Shown: piece after piece, positions 57,545-64,000 of the stretch
Layout: the number at the start of each line of letters is the position of its first letter
How positions within the stretch are numbered: position 1 is the first letter of the stretch
Assembly: GCF_901000735.1 (NCBI RefSeq)
Contig: NC_081543.1
Location: 35,150,590 to 35,214,589 of the forward strand
Length of the DNA stretch: 64,000 bases
Reading direction: 5' to 3'
DNA from: Corylus avellana
Lineage: Eukaryota; Streptophyta; Magnoliopsida; Fagales; Betulaceae
Translations under genes and position numbers: made by a program
Notes under the pieces: model-generated
What the model was told of the DNA's origin: nothing
The model's input: the letters and a program-made list of their open reading frames with translations, nothing else
Databases searched by the model: none

Positions 57545-58564
57545 TCGTTCGAAAAACTCTAAATATTTCATTATAATTAAATTTCAAAATATTTTCAGGA
57601 TTGTAGAAAATATTTCATTTTGCTTTGAGTTTGGATTTGTTGGGTCTTCAACCGGAACGAATTAAGAAGTCCACTCACGTAGGCCAATAAAAGAACCAAG
57701 AACCAAAAACAAAAAAACACACACACACACAATTTTGATGTTTGCAGCTTTGCACTATATAAGACTGAGTTGGTACCATATACTTCATGAAATTTTTACA
57801 CTACAAACATTTTAATTCACCTTTGTTGCTTTTTCCCAGTTTAGCTTTGGTCAATGAATTGGTGTCCTGAAATTTTTCCACATGACAAAGACATCAAATT
57901 AATTTGATTTCTATTAGCAAAATATTTATTGATTCATATTCTTTTTTGCATTGACTATATATTTGTTCAAGCTTTTGCTAATTAATGGAGATGACAAAAT
58001 CATGTCTTCTTTTGAGATTTGTTAATGTAAGCCCTTTAACAACTGCGTTAATTGATATTTTTTATTCATATTGTAACAGGCATTAGAAAAAAGTGGTTAG
58101 CTATTCAGTTAGGTCCATTCTGTTAGGTTCAGTTAGTTAAAAGTTGTTAGTTGAAGAAGGAAGTATAAATAGGGTCTTTGAAGATCTAATCAATAGCCAT
58201 TTATTCACGGTTTTACCAATTCAACCATCATGTGGTCTATTTTGATAACTACAATTTATAATTTAAGAGATGTCAAAACCCTTTTGAGATAAAACAATGC
58301 TTTATGCTCCCCTTATTTTGCAAAGAGACATATTTTAACCATAAGTTACTTAACTCAAGCCATATATTTTTTGCTAAAAGTTAAAGAGCTCTTCATTAAT
58401 ATATAAAAATATTGTTTTCACAAAAATAAACTAAGATTTAGACTATAATATCTTATTTTAAGAATCTCCAAAAACTCATTTAGGAGAAAGGGTTTTACTC
58501 CCTATAAATCATCAGTTTATCTTCAACAATCAAATGACAAAATCCAAGAGAGTAGGGAAAAGCT

Positions 58565-58831
58565 ATGGGTGGCATTAGCTTTATGCTCTTTCTACTTGTA
58601 TTAAATGCTAATAAGGTTTTACCTTCCTCTCTTCCAACTTCTCCTATTTTGAAAATTGATCAATATCCCTCTACCCCTCAACAACATTTGGTATTTGATA
58701 TTCATTGTTTTTGGGTTTGGGCTCCTCATTGTATAATATTCAGAAGTTATAAGGTATTCTCAGAACCCATGCATAATGCCTACGAACGTTGTATAGATGC
58801 AGTGAAGATGCATTGCCGCCATCATTCCTAA
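58565..58831 (+). CDS. Small secreted Cys-rich protein, gene B (right copy)
   Basis: 88 residues: signal peptide MGGISFMLFLLVLNANKVLPS, Pro/Ser linker (PTSPILKIDQYPSTPQQ), then FDIHCFWVWAPHCIIF ... YERCIDAVKMHC. This is C-x7-C-x19-C-x7-C, parallel to gene A (C-x7-C-x15-C-x7-C, with CLDAVKIQC). TATA box CTATAAATC about 60 bp upstream. Ends CRHHS-stop. Any second exon (see 50814-50875) is not visible before the gap. Function unknown: a secreted peptide or small extracellular protein is inferred from the signal peptide and Cys. Confidence 0.65.
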   Translation: MGGISFMLFLLVLNANKVLPSSLPTSPILKIDQYPSTPQQHLVFDIHCFWVWAPHCIIFRSYKVFSEPMHNAYERCIDAVKMHCRHHS

Positions 58832-59338
58832 TTAAGATGTTTACTATCCTTAAATGCAGAATTAATAGGCAACGAGTTTGGATATGGTATAAATCTCTCT
58901 CTCTCCCCTTTATCTAAATTAGGGTTAAGAAATCTTTAATTAGGACTTAAAGGTTATTTATAATAAAGAATAATGTTTGACATGAAAAATAGGAAAAATG
59001 GGCCTAATTGGACACTTGGGTCATTTTTGGGCCAGAGTGATCGATCATCTCTAACCTAGGGCGATTGATCACCCCAGTAGTCCTGATCGATCATAGGGGC
59101 CAAAAAATCCTAGCGTGCATTGATCATGTTCAATTAGAATGCAATTTGAATACATCCAAAACATGCAGGCACGGGGTTTGACCTATTTAAGCATCCGTAG
59201 GCCAACCCTAGTGATCGTTTGGTTTGCTAGGGACTAGGGCACAAGAATTTATATATCTTTCTTTGTCATGATCCAAGTACATATCATTTGTATCTATGGG
59301 ACATGCAGAAAGCACAGGCAGCAACAATTGGAATATAT
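58832..59338. other. Right-arm-specific sequence, no gene
   Basis: No homology to the left arm. Contains several GATCGATCA / GATTGATCA motifs (59038-59095) spaced about 25-30 bp apart and otherwise nothing recognisable. Confidence 0.4.
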
Positions 59339-59477
59339 CTTCTCTTTCATTTTTTTTTTTTTTTTTTTTAATATGTCCGCACAAGGAGAAGAAAATAAGA
59401 GAGGAATTCGAACTAGTGACTTCCGCTTCATGAGTCGTGGTCCCCAACAGATTGATCTACTCTTTGGGCCTGAGGAC
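59339..59477 (-). mobile_element. tRNA-derived SINE with target duplication
   Basis: Minus strand: AGTAGATCAATCTGTTGGGG (A-box region), ... GGAAGTCACTAGTTCGAATTCC (B-box), then CTTGTGCGGACATATT and a poly-A tail (T run 59350-59370). The layout matches plant Au-type SINEs. CAATTGGAATATAT is duplicated at 59325-59338 and 59478-59491. Right arm only. Confidence 0.75.
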
Positions 59478-59761
59478 CAATTGGAATATATTTTGAATCC
59501 TAAGAATGTGCACAGATGCGCATCTTGAATCATAGACAAAATATCCATTGACAAAACCACCAAAGCCACCATTTTGGTTGGTTTTGAAGACTCCGATGTT
59601 GGAGGTGGGCCGTGGGCGTTGAGCGTTGGGTTAGAATGAATAGAAAAACCTAGGGTATTGACTATTGATTTGAATTAAGAATATGGTGTTTTCATCTCTA
59701 TTATTTAGTATTTTTACATGATGTGTCAAATTTTTATTGAAAGCTATAAAATGAAGTTTTA
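59478..59761. other. Right-arm-specific sequence before gap
   Basis: No gene recognised. It ends at the gap. Confidence 0.4.
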
Positions 59762-59861
59762 NNNNNNNNNNNNNNNNNNNNNNNNNNNNNNNNNNNNNNN
59801 NNNNNNNNNNNNNNNNNNNNNNNNNNNNNNNNNNNNNNNNNNNNNNNNNNNNNNNNNNNNN
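59762..59861. other. Assembly gap, 100 N
   Basis: Placeholder gap. Homology to the left arm resumes immediately after it (59862 pairs with about 49541). Confidence 0.99.
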
Positions 59862-60112
59862 AAGTTATTATTGCTCGGTATGAGTTACCTAAATAGCAAT
59901 AACAATGAGAATCATTCTCACCTAGTTATAGTAATTAATGTTCACTCGTTGCTGAGGGATATTTCTTGCGGATTAGTTTTTCATTGCATTCTATATATTA
60001 TGGTTTATATGTTCCATATTATATTATTTGTTTGCAAAATTTATATGCCCTAATCTTTTTCTTGTTTGTTTTTTAGATTGAAAATGTCATCATCTTTTAA
60101 CTTTCTTGGTAC

Positions 60113-60581
60113 TATGGCTGTAATCGAGCCGAATTGAGCTTTAGGAATTCAAGATTGGCTCGTTTACGAAGTTGCTTATTCAATCCGAGCTCAAGTTCGA
60201 GCCGATTTATAAAATGTGTGTTTAAGCTCAACTCATTTAAAGTTCAGACGAGTTCGAGCTAAGCTATTAAATTTTTTAATGTATGATTAAGCATAGTTCA
60301 AGCCTGAATTTTAAAACAACCTCTAGACATATATATATATATATATATATATATAAACGAGCTAATGAGTCGGGCAAACAAACCAGTCGAGCTTTAAACG
60401 AGCTAAACTCGCGAGCTCTTATTGAGTTTTTTCGAGTGAGTCAGATATGTATCATTGACAAATTAAGTGGGTTTCTACAATAACAAATAGGTTTGTACAT
60501 TATCGAGCTAAAGTTTGAGTGGAGTGAAACCGAGCGGGTATCGAGTGGGTTATCGAATAAACTGGTTTATTTACAGCCCTA
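60113..60581. mobile_element. hAT-type GAGCTCG element, mirror copy
   Basis: Same insertion as 48803-49281, with CTTGGTAC (60105-60112) and CTTGGTGC (60582-60589) as 8-bp duplication. Confidence 0.8.
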
Positions 60582-60589
60582 CTTGGTGC

Positions 60590-61050
60590 TATTCTAAATC
60601 AAAACAAATTGACTCGGCCAAATTATGAGAATTGAAAGCGTAATTTGACTAATGGACGTCAAGCTGGCCATTATGAATGGTCATCTTGATGACATCTGTA
60701 TGATGTAGACATATAGTTTTATAGTCAAGAGCATATGGTATGCATGTTGCGTAAGTAAACTTATGGAATGAAATAGGCATCCAGTTCATGGAACATCATA
60801 TTTGATCAAGCAATTAAATCGTTTGGTTTCGATCAAAATCCAACAAGCCATGTGTTTAATTATAAAAGGTGTCAAGATAAAATTGTCACGTTCTTAGTAC
60901 TATATATTGACGATATCTTATTCATTGGGAATGAAGTGGGAATATTATTAATAGTCAAGATACATCTGGTTGTCTAACTAATTTGATATGAAGGACTTGG
61001 GAGAAGCAAGCTACATCCTAGGATTAAGCTTTGGCAAGATCAGAGAAATA
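60590..61050 (+). pseudogene. Ty1-copia reverse transcriptase remnant, mirror copy
   Basis: Plus-strand mirror of 48340-48794 with the same DVK.AIMNGHLDD, LYIDDI and MKDLGEASYILGLSF blocks in broken frames. Confidence 0.8.
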
Positions 61051-61059
61051 TGATGTTAG

Positions 61060-62620
61060 GCTTTGGGTTTTTACTTTGTAAAAGTTGGTTGTAATTAGTT
61101 TTATCACCGAATTACCAAATGAGAAGTTTGTTAAGTTTTATGTTTGACTAATTGTGTTCAAAACAATTTGGTGTAAGACAAATTTTGATAGGCTAAGTTT
61201 TTAACTTATGATAGTTTTTAAGTTGTAATTTTTATTGAAGAATCTAGACACTAGTTAGAAGTACCCGTTCTCAACTCGTCCGAACGAACTAAAAAAAAAA
61301 AAAAAGTGGTACTAAGACACTCGTTCGCATGCTTGCTCATGGTAGGTCCAAATTAACGAGTGACTTAATAGGAGCTTTCGAGACACTTGGTTGGTATGCT
61401 AGTTTGCATCAAGCCCGAATGAGTTACTGAAGAAGACTCTAGAGAAACTCGGTTGGAACTAGAACAGTATCTGTCCGAACGAGTAGGTTTCACTAGAATT
61501 CAAGATTGCTTTAGAGAAGCTCAGTTGGAAAGCGTTCGAATGAGGTGAAGATCACAAAGAAGCAAAGCAGTTCGATTGGAAGCTCGATCATATCACAACC
61601 AAACAAGGTGAAGACTAGAGAAGCTCGATTAGTGCTCGCTCAAACGTATCCAAAAGGAATCCATGAAAGCCTAGCAGCATCTGAACGAATTAGCTTACTC
61701 GTCCAAACGCCACCTTTAAAAGTTTTATTTTCAGTGTTTTAATTGTATTGAAACACTGAGTATTTTCCCAGAGTCTATAAAAACACCATATATAGTGCAC
61801 GGTCCTTTATAGATCGACCTGGAGGCTATTATTTTGTAGCTAAAAGAGATAGTTCATATACCTATGCCTTCAATTGTCTATTTCTCTTAGAGTCGTTTGG
61901 GAGTGCGATTTCAATAAGTGTAATTTTAAAAATTGCGTTTTTTAAATTATTGTTACTTTTTAAAATCGCATAGGCATTTGGTAACATTAGTATATAATTG
62001 CGGTTTCATGGCCAAATTGGTAAATATTGCGCCAAATATTGTCGTGATTTTGGTTTAAATTCACACTTTTTCAAATAAGCACCCCCTAATCAACTTATAG
62101 AAATCGCGGATTTTTTTACGGTTTTAAAATTTACGTTTTTCAAATCGCAATCCCAAACACTCCAAAATTGCAATTTAGTTTAAAAACACAGATTATTTTT
62201 TAAAAAAACGCACTCCTAAATGGACCCTTAGAATTCATAGAAAACCACATGTTTTGAAACCTTCATGATCATTGGAGTTTCATGTTGTAGAGGAGACTAA
62301 ATAGAAGATTGGTTAGAGTTCTGAAGATACCGAGGTAAAATAAAAATGTGTGGTTTGTTGGGTACAAGTATGGTGTTTAATGCAAATGTTTTGTGAGTAT
62401 GAATTGATTGTACATACAATTGCTCCTCTATAGTGAATTGTTTTCTTGTGATTGGCTGCCCTGTAATTGTTGCACTTTTAAAGCCAAATTTGTTGTGTTT
62501 GATTTGTTTATTGCTTAATTTGCTGGTTGCTTTTTTTTTTTTTTTTTTTTAATTGTTGTATTTGCTAGAATACACCTATTCACCCCACTCTTGCGAAAAT
62601 AAGTGAACCTCATGAAGAGA
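61060..62620 (+). mobile_element. LTR-retrotransposon-derived region, mirror copy with extra MITE
   Basis: Mirror of 47106-48340 plus the MITE at 61890-62227. CGTTCGGACGAG-type motifs recur. No frame survives. Confidence 0.4.
61890..62227. mobile_element. Tourist-like MITE, right arm only
   Basis: 338 bp; TIRs GAGTCGTTTGGGAGTGCG / inverse of CGCACTCCTAAATGGACCC (imperfect), flanked by TTA at 61887-61889 and 62228-62230. The left arm has the empty site (TCTCTTGGAGTTCATAG on that strand, near 47505). Confidence 0.8.
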
Positions 62621-62639
62621 CATGGTTTTAACCAGAATT

Positions 62640-63004
62640 AAATTTGATAATTAGAAGCCGCCAATCACACCAACAACCGTCATTCATACATTATTCTTCA
62701 CTTGACTCAAACGTTTCACTTCAAATTAGCACCTTAAATAATTAAAATAAAAAAAATAAATAAATAAAAAAAAAAAAAAAAAAACCGATGACCCTCATCA
62801 AGAGACATGATTTTAACCAAACAGAAGGCAACAAATGTACTAAATCTAACCATCCATAAGTAGTTCTTTATTTGAATTAAAAAATAGTAACTAAAAACGA
62901 AGTATATATCTAGAAAATAATTAAGGGAAGCTATATATGGATGATAGAATTGTTAACTTAGAACCTATAAATTATGGGTTTGTGGTAAACTTTCAAAAAC
63001 AAAG
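62640..63004. other. Promoter side of gene A, right copy
   Basis: AT-rich with a poly-A run (62766-62783). TATA box CTATAAATTA at about 62967. Mirror of 46741-47105. Confidence 0.5.
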
Positions 63005-63286
63005 ATGAGGAGAATTGTGCTTGTGAAAATGTTGATTATTATTATTGTTGCAGTTGGAGTGCATGCCAATAATCTTTTCCCCCCCTCTCCTTCTCCATCC
63101 GCACTTTCGGGTCAAGAAGACTTGGTTAAACAATTTGATCTACAATGTTATGCGAAGTTGGCTCGTCGGTGTCGGATCTTCCTCGGATCTAGTTTCAAGT
63201 TCAAGTGGTTCGAAGGTTGTCTGGATGCAGTAAAGATTCAATGCGCCGAGCCCTTCCTGTCTCAGAAGTTACCCATGCATGCATGA
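63005..63286 (+). CDS. Small secreted Cys-rich protein, gene A (right copy)
   Basis: 93 residues. The same signal peptide and C-x7-C-x15-C-x7-C core as the left copy (CYAKLARRC, CLDAVKIQC). Differs by NLFPPSPSPSAL for NLFPRSPSPSPL and by a stop (GCATGA) right after KLPMHA, where the left copy reads on for 18 residues. The window ends at TTAATGTTGCAG, exactly the acceptor in front of the putative second exon. Confidence 0.65.
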   Translation: MRRIVLVKMLIIIIVAVGVHANNLFPPSPSPSALSGQEDLVKQFDLQCYAKLARRCRIFLGSSFKFKWFEGCLDAVKIQCAEPFLSQKLPMHA

Positions 63287-64000
63287 TTACTTGCTCCTGA
63301 TCCCATCATACATACTCTCTCTGTCTGGTATACTTCCTAGTTCCTACCCATACTCTTTTCTTTCTCTCTTTCGCATACAAAACTACTCATCGATTGGTAC
63401 AAGTATGTATATTCCCAAACCTGTGTGTTCTCTCTCTCTCTCTCTCACTCATACACATACATACATACATGAGCACACAATTACATACATGTATCATGTA
63501 TCTATATGCTCAAACCTATGTATATACATATAATATAGGGGTAATTACCTTTTCTCTCCATCAACTACAACGCATTATCAATTTCTCCCATGAACTGCCA
63601 ACTTTACTGCCCGACCATATCATACTATCATTTTCTTCCAAAACCCCTCCTTCGGTCAGTCAAACTTGTTAAAAACTTTGAAATGACATAAATACTCTAA
63701 CTTTATAAACAAAAATTACATATAATACACTTACATATACAATCACACTGGTTGAATTTGTGAACTGGCTATCTTTTTTATTAACTTACAGATTTGAGAC
63801 TCAAAAGAGTATTATTTCCACACGAATTTATGTGTTACATAATTAATTAAATGAATATATGCCTTTATTTTCTAAACATTCCTTCATTTTTTTGAAATAA
63901 TCAGAGAGAATTTCAAGCCAGTATAAATAGATATATTAGTGAATTTTAATAATAATGGTTTCAATTACTATTCTTCTTAAGATCGCTCTTAATGTTGCAG
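63287..64000. other. 3' side / possible intron of gene A, no other gene
   Basis: (TC)n and (CA/TA)-rich microsatellites, AT-rich. Mirrors 45741-46404. Confidence 0.5.

Larger units (their letters stand above)
57545..64000. repeat. Large inverted repeat 2, right arm
   Basis: It begins exactly after the 100-N gap at 57445-57544 and runs off the window. Compared with the left arm it has an extra Tourist-like MITE (61890-62227), a SINE (59339-59477), and a longer form of Cys-rich gene B. Confidence 0.93.

Noticed and set aside
1..64000. CRISPR arrays, rRNA, standalone tRNA genes
   Set aside because: None seen; the only tRNA-like sequence is the SINE at 59339-59477.

Overview
This is nuclear DNA from a flowering plant, most likely a woody eudicot. 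The evidence is AT-rich sequence, GT-AG introns, a chloroplast-type RUS1 gene, plant root-cap/LEA-related genes, and a dense set of plant transposons (PIF/Harbinger, MULE and hAT miniature elements, LINE, SINE, Ty1-copia). Four runs of N (three of exactly 100) show a scaffolded draft assembly of a heterozygous genome.

Layout. Positions 1-36104 form a large inverted repeat. The left arm is 1-13852. A 100-N gap sits flush at its end, followed by a 916-bp unique spacer. The right arm is 14869-36104, and the repeat runs off the left window edge. Each arm carries a tandem pair of root-cap-domain secreted protein genes (left 4869-5997 and 8823-10661; right, reversed, 22696-23820 and 18022-19859) and an internally deleted PIF/Harbinger relic near the axis. 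Only the right arm holds a complete 6.7-kb PIF/Harbinger transposon (28288-34974, TAA target duplication). It has an intact DDE transposase, a Myb/SANT-type accessory ORF1, and, between them, exon-intron pieces that I read as fragments of two host genes: an ataxin-2/CID-like gene and a transportin-1-like gene.

From 35790 to 39200 lie an internally deleted LINE and the region upstream of RUS1. RUS1 itself (DUF647; six exons, 39202-44025) is the one clearly intact single-copy housekeeping gene, with a LINE fragment in intron 4. A nested pair of miniature transposons follows.

A second inverted repeat occupies 45741-52418 and 57545-64000 (running off the right edge), again with a 100-N gap flush at one arm end. 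Each arm carries two small secreted Cys-rich protein genes sharing a C-x7-C ... C-x7-C pattern that I do not recognise, plus copia, hAT and LINE debris. The unique spacer 52419-57444 is almost entirely transposons and AT-rich repeats.

Both palindromes look more like allelic haplotigs scaffolded in reverse than true palindromes. The arms differ by scattered SNPs and by clean transposon insertions, and each junction is a fixed-size N gap. The best biological leads are the gene-capturing PIF/Harbinger element and the unplaced C-x7-C peptide family with allelic structural differences.
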